From Ruminococcus flavefaciens MA2007 (lineage in GTDB: Bacteria > Bacillota > Clostridia > Oscillospirales > Ruminococcaceae): a DNA stretch of 64,000 nucleotides. A program made the translations under genes and the position numbers. Below are positions 40,765-47,687 of the stretch, in pieces (position 1 is the stretch's first letter; each line of letters begins with the position of its first letter). The DNA lies in assembly GCF_000621845.1 (NCBI RefSeq), contig NZ_KK211354.1:272733-336732 (forward strand), given 5' to 3'. Below the pieces are notes generated by a model. The model had not been told where the DNA came from and made no database searches. It saw only the letters and a program-made list of their open reading frames with translations.

Positions 40765-40932
40765 ATGTTTGCAGCATTAATGCTTTTAGCGGCTAATTCA
40801 CCGCAGACGGGAGACAGATTCCCGAGGGGCGTACTGTTCATAATTATCGCAGCTGCGATTCTTCTTGCAGTGGGAACTGCGATATTTGCCAAGAAAAACG
40901 GCGGCGACAGCGACGACGATGATGAAGAATGA
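40765..40932 (+). CDS. 55-aa membrane protein with an LPXTG-like SPQTG motif
   Basis: A short frame with a good RBS (AAGGAG, 10 nt before the ATG). The peptide starts with a hydrophobic stretch MFAALMLLAANSPQTGDRF, has a membrane helix VLFIIIAAAILLAVGTAIFA, then KK and an acidic tail GGDSDDDDEE. SPQTGD followed by a hydrophobic helix and Lys-Lys is the layout of a sortase sorting signal as used in Clostridia, but there is no passenger domain and the tail is acidic. It ends at a strong terminator (40939-40968), so the gene is a complete transcription unit. A sortase is encoded at 11438. Confidence 0.7.
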   Translation: MFAALMLLAANSPQTGDRFPRGVLFIIIAAAILLAVGTAIFAKKNGGDSDDDDEE

Positions 40933-40938
40933 TTTCGC

Positions 40939-40968
40939 GGCAGCTGCTTTTGCAGCTGCCCGATTTTT
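40939..40968 (+). terminator. Terminator after the 55-aa gene
   Basis: GGCAGCTGC/GCAGCTGCC with loop TTTT, then CGATTTTT. Confidence 0.9.
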
Positions 40969-41029
40969 ATCTGTACGACTAAATCATAATTTAATGCAAT
41001 AACTTACCGAGCCCATGAACGGGATTCCA

Positions 41030-41484
41030 AAGGGACTGTGTTCCTTTGGCGGAGTGACTCCCCATAAAATGGGGAGATGTCCGTAGGACAGAGGGGACGT
41101 ACCGGTAAGGTCAGAGGCGGCGCCTCTGGTGGGGTGTGGGGCAAGCTTAACAAGCCCGTCCCCTTTGTCGCCGTGCGACATCTCCCCACACTGTGGGGAG
41201 TAACCCCACAGTTACGAAGCGCTCCTAACAGGAGCGAGTACCCTCTGTCAGCTACGCTGACATCTCCCTGTACCACAGGGAGTAACCGCAAAGGGTGAAT
41301 CAAAAAACAGTCCAGTGGACTGCTTTTTGAGAGGGTGACTCCCTACAGTGTAGGGAGATGTCCAAAGGACAGAGGGTGCCGGACACGATTAGTGTCGCCC
41401 TGCAAGAGAGGGCGTTCCCTAAATGGGACGTCGAGGACGCCGTCCCCTACATTTTTCAGCGGGCGGATAATATCCGCCCCTACA
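41030..41484. repeat. Dense cluster of about ten palindromic repeats
   Basis: This 455-bp non-coding stretch is made almost entirely of short dyads. They are CTCCCCAT/ATGGGGAG (41058), TGTCC/GGACA twice, CAGAGGC/GCCTCTG (41114), CTCCCCACA/TGTGGGGAG (41183), CGCTCCT/AGGAGCG (41219), TGTCAGC/GCTGACA (41247), CTCCCTGT/ACAGGGAG (41265), CAGTCC/GGACTG (41310), CTCCCTACA/TGTAGGGAG (41340) and two GTAGGGG-family copies in inverted orientation (41425-41451, 41461-41484). The recurring order is CTCCC-dyad, ATGTCC-GGACAGAGGG or the reverse. The frames through it are not genes. Confidence 0.85.
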
Positions 41485-41564
41485 AACATAAAACTGATTT
41501 ATTGCATATGATTCTTTTCAGTGCCAAAGATAACATATAATGATAGTGAAAGGAGGCGGAGCCT

Positions 41565-43097
41565 GTGGAGCTTTTATGCAGGATATGCGGCGAAATATTG
41601 CAGCCCGATGACGATACGGGCGTATGCGACTGCGAAAGCTGCGGTTCGAGACAGACCTATCCTATGGGATATGACAGCGAAAGACTTGAAATATTCAACA
41701 AAGCACGCAGTCTTCGCCAGAAAACGGACTTTGAGGGCGCGGAAAAGCTGCTTGTTCAGCTCTGTGCCGAGGTTCCCGACGAGCCCGAGGGCTTCTGGGA
41801 GCTTGTTCTGTGCCGCTGCGGAATAGTTTACGAGAACGGCGATTCTGCGGTAAAAGTTCCCGTATGCCGCCGAGCTTCGCTGACGCCTGTGACAGAGGAG
41901 GTGAACTACCTTACCGCCATAGCCTATGCCACTGACGAACAAAAGGCGGTATACTGCCGTGAAGCTGCTGCTATTGACGTTCTGCGCCGCGAGTTTGTGG
42001 AGCGAGTTGGCAACGGCGAGCGCTACGACGTGTTCATTTGCGGCAGTTCGTCCGAAAAGGGAGAAAGTGTCGCTTCCGAGATATACGACCAGCTCTGCGA
42101 GGAGGGCTTCAGCGTGTTCTACGCTCCAAAGTCCATTAAGGAAGTCAGCGGCAGAGCAGGGGAGCTTTATATAAATGCGGCTATAAATTCAGCAGAAGCC
42201 CTGCTTGTAGTCTGCGCTGATCCCGAGGGCTTTGCGCAGCCGCACATGAAAAGCCAGTGGAGCAGATGTGCTTCGGCAGTCCGAAAGGACGGCGAAAAGC
42301 TGCTTATCACCTGTATAAGCGGCGTTTCCGAGGGAGATATCCCCGAGGAGCTATCTGACTATCCTGTCATGGATATGGAAAAGCTGGGCTTCATGGCGGA
42401 GGTCATAAGGCTTATCCGCCGCAGGGACAGCGGACACAGCGCTTCAGCGCGTAAAGCTCCCGAAAAGCTTATCCGCAGAATGAATATTTTCCTTGCAGAC
42501 GAGGATTTTGAAGCTGCCGAGGAGTACTGCGATATTATCCTTGACGCTTCTCCCGAATGCTGGCAGGCTCACTGGGCACGGTTCCTTGCGTATAACGGCT
42601 GCCGAAACAACGGTGACCTGCTGCTGGAAGAAGTTGTGGAGAGCTTTGCATCTGATTATATAGAGCATTTCGGCTATGATTTTGCCGAGGACGATGTATT
42701 CGGAGCACAGCTTGCTCAGCTTTTAGGCGATTCGCCGCGAAAAGCCCTTGAATACGCTGAGGACGACGAAAAACTGAACCTTGAGACAGTATACGAGCGT
42801 TTTGTGAACGCTGTCAGGGACGCAGTTTTCAACAGGGAACAGGAAAACATCGAGACCGAGGAAAAGCAGGAGCTTGAAGAGATGCGCCGCCGCCATGACG
42901 AGGAGGAGGAGCGTAAAACTGCTGCCGAGAACAAAAAACAGGCGATACGAAACCGTTATATCACCTATGCGGCTGTTATATTCACGGTGCTCATTATAAT
43001 ATGTGTAAAGTTCAGCAGCATACTGGCTGGCGCACTTATTGTAATAATGATAATTGTTTCGGTGCTTGTTCTCGGAGGGCTGAACAGAAAAGACTGA
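41565..43097 (+). CDS. Zinc-ribbon, TIR-domain and membrane-tail protein
   Basis: A 510-aa protein starting at GTG with AGGAGG 8 nt upstream. Residues 5-30 form a zinc ribbon (CRICGEILQ, CDCESCGSRQT). A TPR-like helical region follows (FNKARSLRQKTDFEGAEKLL). Residues about 150-280 form a TIR-like domain: YDVFICGSSSEKGESVASEI, GFSVFYAPKSI, YINAAINSAEALLVVCADPE, KSQWSRCASAVRKDGEKLLI. A charged coiled coil (EEKQELEEMRRRHDEEEERK) leads to two C-terminal membrane helices. The architecture is known from clostridial TIR proteins of unknown function. TIR domains can be NADases in phage defence, but a catalytic Glu was not identified with certainty and no partner effector gene is adjacent. Confidence 0.85.
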   Translation: MELLCRICGEILQPDDDTGVCDCESCGSRQTYPMGYDSERLEIFNKARSLRQKTDFEGAEKLLVQLCAEVPDEPEGFWELVLCRCGIVYENGDSAVKVPVCRRASLTPVTEEVNYLTAIAYATDEQKAVYCREAAAIDVLRREFVERVGNGERYDVFICGSSSEKGESVASEIYDQLCEEGFSVFYAPKSIKEVSGRAGELYINAAINSAEALLVVCADPEGFAQPHMKSQWSRCASAVRKDGEKLLITCISGVSEGDIPEELSDYPVMDMEKLGFMAEVIRLIRRRDSGHSASARKAPEKLIRRMNIFLADEDFEAAEEYCDIILDASPECWQAHWARFLAYNGCRNNGDLLLEEVVESFASDYIEHFGYDFAEDDVFGAQLAQLLGDSPRKALEYAEDDEKLNLETVYERFVNAVRDAVFNREQENIETEEKQELEEMRRRHDEEEERKTAAENKKQAIRNRYITYAAVIFTVLIIICVKFSSILAGALIVIMIIVSVLVLGGLNRKD

Positions 43098-43119
43098 CTT
43101 CCGCTTGTGAGGTGATGAT

Positions 43120-43419
43120 ATGCTTCTTGGATTTGAGGAATTATGCAGGAAGGAAGTTATAGACATCTCCACGGGAGAGCGGCTGGGCTTTATCGACGAT
43201 ATAGAGCTTGATATCGAAAGCGGCACCGTGAAGTCGCTTATCATATACGGCGGAGCACGGTTTCTTGGATTTTTCGGCAGGGAAGAGGACTCCGTGATAG
43301 CCTGCTCGGAAATAAAGGTCATAGGTGACGACGTGGTGCTTGTGGAGCGTCCTAAGGATAGCCTGCATATGAAATCAACAAAAAAAGGGAGAAATAGTTT
43401 TTTAAGTTTGTTGAAATAA
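43120..43419 (+). CDS. YlmC/YmxH-family PRC-barrel protein
   Basis: A 99-aa protein with the PRC-barrel signature: ELCRKEVIDISTGERLGFID, DIELDIESGTVKSLIIYG, and IKVIGDDVVLVE. The family (YlmC, YmxH) is conserved in spore-forming Firmicutes and often annotated as sporulation protein; the molecular role is unknown. GAGGTGATGAT precedes the ATG. The 3' end is Lys/Ser-rich. It lies 22 bp after the TIR gene, so it may be read from the same transcript, and just before the rpsB promoter. Confidence 0.85.
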   Translation: MLLGFEELCRKEVIDISTGERLGFIDDIELDIESGTVKSLIIYGGARFLGFFGREEDSVIACSEIKVIGDDVVLVERPKDSLHMKSTKKGRNSFLSLLK

Positions 43420-43434
43420 ACACTGCAAAAAAGC

Positions 43435-43578
43435 TTGAAATACTTGCCTGTATATGATATAATATTAAGGCAATTCGCACGGCTGTACTTTCGGCGGTTG
43501 GTGCGCAGATATCTGCGTTGCTGCTGAGTTAAGTCGGTCGGAGGATTAATATTAACCAATTTTAAGGAGGACTACACC
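43435..43578 (+). promoter_or_regulatory. Promoter and structured leader of rpsB
   Basis: TTGAAA (43435-43440), 17-bp spacer, TATAAT (43458-43463), then a leader of about 110 nt before RBS AAGGAGG. The leader has dyads (CAGATATCTG at about 43507; GTACTTTCGGC and GTTGGTGCGC segments) and may bind S2 for autoregulation; no specific Firmicutes S2-leader consensus was matched. Confidence 0.55.
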
Positions 43579-44328
43579 ATGGGAGTAGTATCAATGAAGC
43601 AGCTTCTTGAGGCTGGCGTACACTTCGGACACCAGACAAGAAGATGGAACCCGAAAATGGCACCATACATTTTCACAGAGAGAAACGGAATCTACATCAT
43701 CGACCTTCAGAAGACAGTTAAGAAGCTCGAGGACGCTTATATGTTCGTTCGCGACATCGCTTCACAGGGCGGCGAGGTACTTTTCGTAGGTACAAAGAAG
43801 CAGGCTGGCGATTCCGTTAAGGAAGAAGCTACAAGAGCAGGCGCACACTATGTAAACGCAAGATGGCTGGGCGGTATGCTCACCAACTTCAAGACAATCC
43901 AGACAAGAATCAAGAGACTTGAGCAGCTCCACACAATGGAAGAGGACGGCACATTCGCTCTTCTCCCTAAGAAGGAAGTTGTTAAGCTCAACCTTGAAAT
44001 AGAGAAGCTCGAGAAGTTCCTCGGCGGTATCAAGACAATGAAGAAGCTCCCGGCAGCACTCTTCATCGTTGATCCACGCAAGGAAAAGATCGCTGTTGCT
44101 GAGGCTAAGAAGCTCAACATCCCGATCGTTGCTATCGTAGATACAAACTGCGATCCTGACGAAGTTGATTACGTTATCCCAGGTAACGACGACGCTATCA
44201 GAGCTGTAAAGCTTATCGCAGGCACAATCGCTAACGCTGTTATCGAAGGCAGACAGGGCGATGACGCTACAGCTGCACAGGAGGCTCCTGCTGAGGAAGC
44301 TGAGAGCGCTGAGGCTGACGCTGAATAA
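43579..44328 (+). CDS. rpsB: 30S ribosomal protein S2
   Basis: A 249-aa S2: [93 protein letters not shown]. The C-terminus is extended and Ala/Glu-rich ([20 protein letters not shown]). Codon use is strongly biased, as for high expression. RBS AAGGAGG. Followed by an intercistronic hairpin and tsf, the usual order. Confidence 0.99.
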   Translation: MGVVSMKQLLEAGVHFGHQTRRWNPKMAPYIFTERNGIYIIDLQKTVKKLEDAYMFVRDIASQGGEVLFVGTKKQAGDSVKEEATRAGAHYVNARWLGGMLTNFKTIQTRIKRLEQLHTMEEDGTFALLPKKEVVKLNLEIEKLEKFLGGIKTMKKLPAALFIVDPRKEKIAVAEAKKLNIPIVAIVDTNCDPDEVDYVIPGNDDAIRAVKLIAGTIANAVIEGRQGDDATAAQEAPAEEAESAEADAE

Positions 44329-44350
44329 TCATAAAACAATGAAAACAATC

Positions 44351-44380
44351 AAAAACCCGAACTAACCCTTCGGGTTTTTG
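44351..44380 (+). terminator. Intercistronic hairpin between rpsB and tsf
   Basis: AAAACCCGAA/TTCGGGTTTT with a 7-nt loop and a T-run ending TTTTTG; probably a partial terminator that sets the rpsB:tsf ratio. Confidence 0.75.
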
Positions 44381-44411
44381 CGGATTTAATAATAATTAGG
44401 AGGTATTTACA

Positions 44412-45329
44412 ATGGGTAAGGTATCCGTTGCTGAAATTAAAGATCTTATGAAGTCCACAGGCGTTGGTATGATGGACTGTAAGAAGGCTCTCGAAGAGAA
44501 CGATGGCGATATGGACAAGGCTATCGAGTTCCTCAGAGAAAAAGGACTTGCTACACAGGCTAAGAAGAGCGGCAGAGCTGCTGCTGAGGGCGTAGTTACA
44601 GCTGTTGTAAACGGCGAGGTAGGCGTTCTCCTCGAAGTAAACACAGAGACTGACTTCGCTGCTAACACAGACGATATCAGAAACTTCGTTGCTAACGTAG
44701 CAAACACTATCATTGAGAAGAATCCTGCTGACGTTGAGGCTCTCAAGAATATGCCTATCAGCGGCGGCAATGGCACAGTAGGCGAGGCTCTCACAGAGCT
44801 CGCTGGCATGAAGATCAGAGAGAACATCGTTATCCGTCGTTTCGTAAGACTCGAGGGCAAGCTTGCTTCTTATATCCACAACAACGGCAGCATCGGTGTT
44901 ATGGTAAAGATGGACACAGACCTTTCTGCTGATCAGGTAGCTGCTATCGGTAAGGACGTTGCTATGCAGTCTGCTGCTCTCAACGCTCCATACGTAAGAA
45001 GAGAGGACGTTCCTGCTGAGGTTATCGAGAACGAGAAGAAGATCATGCTCGCTCAGATGGCTGAGGATCCTAAGATGGCTTCCAAGCCCGAGCAGGTTCG
45101 CGTAAAGATCGTTGAAGGCAAGGTTGGCAAGTACTACAGCGAGAACTGCCTCCTCGAGCAGGCTTTCGTTAAGGACGACAAGCTCACAGTTCAGGGCTAT
45201 GTTGACGCAGAGGCTAAGAAGCTCGGCGGTTCTATCAAGGTCGTTGACGTTGTTCGTTACGAGCGCGGCGAGGGCGTTGAGAAGAAGGAAGAGAATTTTG
45301 CTGACGAGATCGCTAACATGATCAAGTAA
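44412..45329 (+). CDS. tsf: Elongation factor Ts
   Basis: A 305-aa EF-Ts. The N-terminal UBA domain is KDLMKSTGVGMMDCKKALEE. The EF-Tu contact motif GLATQAKKSGRAAAEG and the core EVNTETDFAANTDDIRNFVA, LEQAFVKDDKLTVQGYV follow. It recycles EF-Tu-GDP. RBS AGGAGG, 8 nt before the ATG. Closed by a terminator at 45345. Confidence 0.99.
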   Translation: MGKVSVAEIKDLMKSTGVGMMDCKKALEENDGDMDKAIEFLREKGLATQAKKSGRAAAEGVVTAVVNGEVGVLLEVNTETDFAANTDDIRNFVANVANTIIEKNPADVEALKNMPISGGNGTVGEALTELAGMKIRENIVIRRFVRLEGKLASYIHNNGSIGVMVKMDTDLSADQVAAIGKDVAMQSAALNAPYVRREDVPAEVIENEKKIMLAQMAEDPKMASKPEQVRVKIVEGKVGKYYSENCLLEQAFVKDDKLTVQGYVDAEAKKLGGSIKVVDVVRYERGEGVEKKEENFADEIANMIK

Positions 45330-45344
45330 TCAAAGCTTTTACAG

Positions 45345-45376
45345 ACAGCGGCGGAATAATCCTGCCGCTGTTTTTA
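45345..45376 (+). terminator. Terminator after tsf
   Basis: ACAGCGGC/GCCGCTGT stem (45345-45352/45364-45371), then TTTTT. Confidence 0.9.
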
Positions 45377-45447
45377 CTTATCAACAGAAAAAACAGCTTT
45401 TTTATATAGATATAGCGATTAATTGGACAAATTTTCCACATTATAAC

Positions 45448-45490
45448 ACCTGTATTATTGTAAGATGTTACAATAATACAGGTTTTTTTT
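45448..45490 (+). terminator. Isolated perfect 16-bp terminator hairpin before the MoxR operon
   Basis: ACCTGTATTATTGTAA (45448-45463) pairs perfectly with 45468-45483, loop GATG, followed by a T8 run. It lies 70 bp after the tsf terminator and 22 bp before the next promoter. TATAAC directly upstream (45442-45447) with TTAATT at 17 bp may be a weak promoter, in which case a very short RNA would be made. Confidence 0.7.
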
Positions 45491-45504
45491 CGTATGGTTT
45501 TCCC

Positions 45505-45533
45505 TTGAAGTAATTTGGAAAATATGTTATAAT
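45505..45533 (+). promoter_or_regulatory. Promoter of the MoxR operon
   Basis: TTGAAG (45505-45510), 17-bp spacer, TATAAT (45528-45533). Confidence 0.7.
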
Positions 45534-45577
45534 AGTTTTAATTGGATAATATGCTCAAAAGTATGAGGTACTGTAAT

Positions 45578-46513
45578 ATGAATGAAAGAATTAGTAAACT
45601 CGCAGGTTCTGTCGGCAGAGTCATTGTAGGTAAAAAGGACACGGTAATCAAGCTGATAGCCGCACTGTTATGTGAAGGTCATGTTCTTCTTGAGGACGTT
45701 CCCGGCGTTGGCAAAACTCAGCTGATAACCGCTCTATCACGTTCAATAGGCGGAAAATTCAACCGTATCCAGCTTACTCCCGACGTTATGCCCTCGGATA
45801 TTGCTGGCTTTACTATGCTCGATTCAAATAAGGGCGACTTTGTTTACCGCGACGGTGCGGTAATGTGTAATTTCCTCCTTGCGGACGAGATAAACCGTGC
45901 CTCGCCGAAGGTACAGTCGGCTCTGCTTGAGGCTATGGAGGAGCGCCAGATAAGTCTTGACGGCGTTACCCACAAGCTCCCGAAGCCGTTCCTCGTTATG
46001 GCAACTCAGAACCCTGTAGAGACCTACGGTACTTTCCACCTTCCCGAGGCTCAGATGGACAGATTCTTCATGAAGCTGTCTATGGGCTATCCCTCAATGG
46101 AGGAGGAAGTACAGATACTTGAAAGAACAGAGCTCAACAATCCTATTGTTAATATAGAAGAACCTGTAATGCACGTTGAAGATATCATCGCAATGCAGCA
46201 GGAGGTAAAGCAGGTCCGCGTCAGCGACGCTGTCAAGGAGTACATCGTTGATATCGTTGCGGCAACAAGAGCGGACAGAAATACCGTTCTCGGCATAAGC
46301 CCCCGCGGAAGCATAGCGCTTTTCAAGGCGGCAAAGGCTTATGCGTACATCTACGAGAGAGACTATGTAACTCCAGATGATGTAAAGAATACGGCTGTTT
46401 CGGTTCTCTCTCACAGAATAATACTTTCACCGCAGGGCAAAACTGCCTTTGGCTCAGGCGAGGCATATGTGGAAAATGTCCTCAAAAACTGTCCTGTTCC
46501 TGCTATGAGCTGA
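45578..46513 (+). CDS. MoxR-family AAA+ ATPase
   Basis: A 311-aa ATPase: Walker A LLEDVPGVGKTQLITALSRS, Walker B FLLADEINRASPKVQSALLE, MEERQISLDGVTHKLPKPFL, sensor MATQNPVETYGTFHLPEAQM and arginine-finger region DRFFMKLSMGYPS. The start at 45578 (MNERISKL) follows GAGG by 9 nt; upstream in-frame codons lie almost at the predicted transcription start. First gene of a MoxR-DUF58-transglutaminase operon, a module thought to act as a chaperone system with membrane partners. Confidence 0.93.
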   Translation: MNERISKLAGSVGRVIVGKKDTVIKLIAALLCEGHVLLEDVPGVGKTQLITALSRSIGGKFNRIQLTPDVMPSDIAGFTMLDSNKGDFVYRDGAVMCNFLLADEINRASPKVQSALLEAMEERQISLDGVTHKLPKPFLVMATQNPVETYGTFHLPEAQMDRFFMKLSMGYPSMEEEVQILERTELNNPIVNIEEPVMHVEDIIAMQQEVKQVRVSDAVKEYIVDIVAATRADRNTVLGISPRGSIALFKAAKAYAYIYERDYVTPDDVKNTAVSVLSHRIILSPQGKTAFGSGEAYVENVLKNCPVPAMS

Positions 46514-46515
46514 AT

Positions 46516-47685
46516 ATGAAGCATTTCAAGAGTATTATAAGCGTACTTGCAGTTGCTTTTCTGGTCTATATCTTCACTTTCTATATCGACGGCGAAATGG
46601 GTATCATTCTGCTGGCATTCGTGGCGTTTGCGCCCCTTGTGTCGCTTTTTATCACCCTTTACGCAAGAAATCGCATCAAGGTAAGCTTCAGCTGTGACGC
46701 CTATGTGCCAAAGGGCAGCAAGCTCTTTGTCGATGTAAAAGTTGAGAAAACAGGTGTATTTCCGGTTTCAATAGTGGAAATATGCCCCTATGCTACTGAA
46801 ATTTTTGCTCAGGACATAAAAAAGCGCAAGCTAAGTATGCTCAATGAGAACAAACGCCGCTTCAGATTAGAGGTTGACGCTCTTGTGGGCGGAAACGGTG
46901 AGATAGGTATAAAAGCGGTTTATTCCTGCGGATTTCTCGGATTTATGAAGTTTGCGGTGAAAACTCCGCTCCCTCAGCCTGTTTCCGTAGGCGTTATACC
47001 GCCAATTCCCGAGGTCAAGTCCTCAACTCAGCTTTTCCGTTCCATTGCGGACGTTGTGCTCACAAGCGATGACGATGAGGAAAACGATACAGCCATGCTG
47101 TTCTCGGCAAATACCTCTCCAGGCTATGAGCACCGCGAATACGAGCAGGGCGATCCGCTGAAACGCATAAACTGGAAGCTTTCATCGAAAAAGCAGAAGC
47201 TTATGGTACGTCTGGACGAGGCTGCCGCTTCGGTACAGCCTGTTCTGATACTCGACCTTTACAGAAATGGCGCGATCCCGCCCGTAAACGCTGTAAGAGG
47301 CGAGGAACAGCTTATCCGCTCGGTATTCGGCTTGCTTGACCTGCTGGTAAAGCAGGGTATCGCCTGCAATTTCGTATACCGCACCAGCACTGGCGAGACT
47401 GCCTGCGAAAGCGTGGATAATCCCGATTATCCGAATCAGCTCCTGCTGAAAATACTTGCTATAAAGGTTGTACCCGATAAGCGTATCGACCTTTCTCATA
47501 ATACAGGTTCATTCTGTGCCTGTGTAGTTGCTACTACCGACGCAGGTCCGGGCTTTTCAGAGGTTACCCGTTATATCGAGGAGCCTGATAACACAAGCAT
47601 TATCGGACTCTCCATTGCGTCTGTAAATTCCACATCCTTTAAAATGTGGTATCTTGATGAAGATAATAATTTCAAACTGGTATAA
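46516..47685 (+). CDS. DUF58 domain-containing membrane protein
   Basis: A 389-aa protein with two N-terminal membrane helices (residues about 5-22 and 28-50), a beta-rich region, and the DUF58 hallmark SPGYEHREYEQGDPLKRINW (about 195-214), followed by KLSSKKQKLMVRLDE and a VWA-like remainder. It starts 2 bp after moxR and stops 2 bp before the transglutaminase gene. DUF58 proteins are encoded with MoxR ATPases and probably link them to the membrane. Confidence 0.9.
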   Translation: MKHFKSIISVLAVAFLVYIFTFYIDGEMGIILLAFVAFAPLVSLFITLYARNRIKVSFSCDAYVPKGSKLFVDVKVEKTGVFPVSIVEICPYATEIFAQDIKKRKLSMLNENKRRFRLEVDALVGGNGEIGIKAVYSCGFLGFMKFAVKTPLPQPVSVGVIPPIPEVKSSTQLFRSIADVVLTSDDDEENDTAMLFSANTSPGYEHREYEQGDPLKRINWKLSSKKQKLMVRLDEAAASVQPVLILDLYRNGAIPPVNAVRGEEQLIRSVFGLLDLLVKQGIACNFVYRTSTGETACESVDNPDYPNQLLLKILAIKVVPDKRIDLSHNTGSFCACVVATTDAGPGFSEVTRYIEEPDNTSIIGLSIASVNSTSFKMWYLDEDNNFKLV

Positions 47686-47687
47686 AT

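Noticed and set aside
40984-41303. Several overlapping open frames of 60-100 codons on both strands
   Set aside because: They run through the palindromic repeat cluster, have no RBS, and exist on both strands because the repeats are palindromic.
41030-41484. CRISPR-like regular repeats
   Set aside because: The units are different palindromes without constant spacing or unique spacers, and no cas gene is near.
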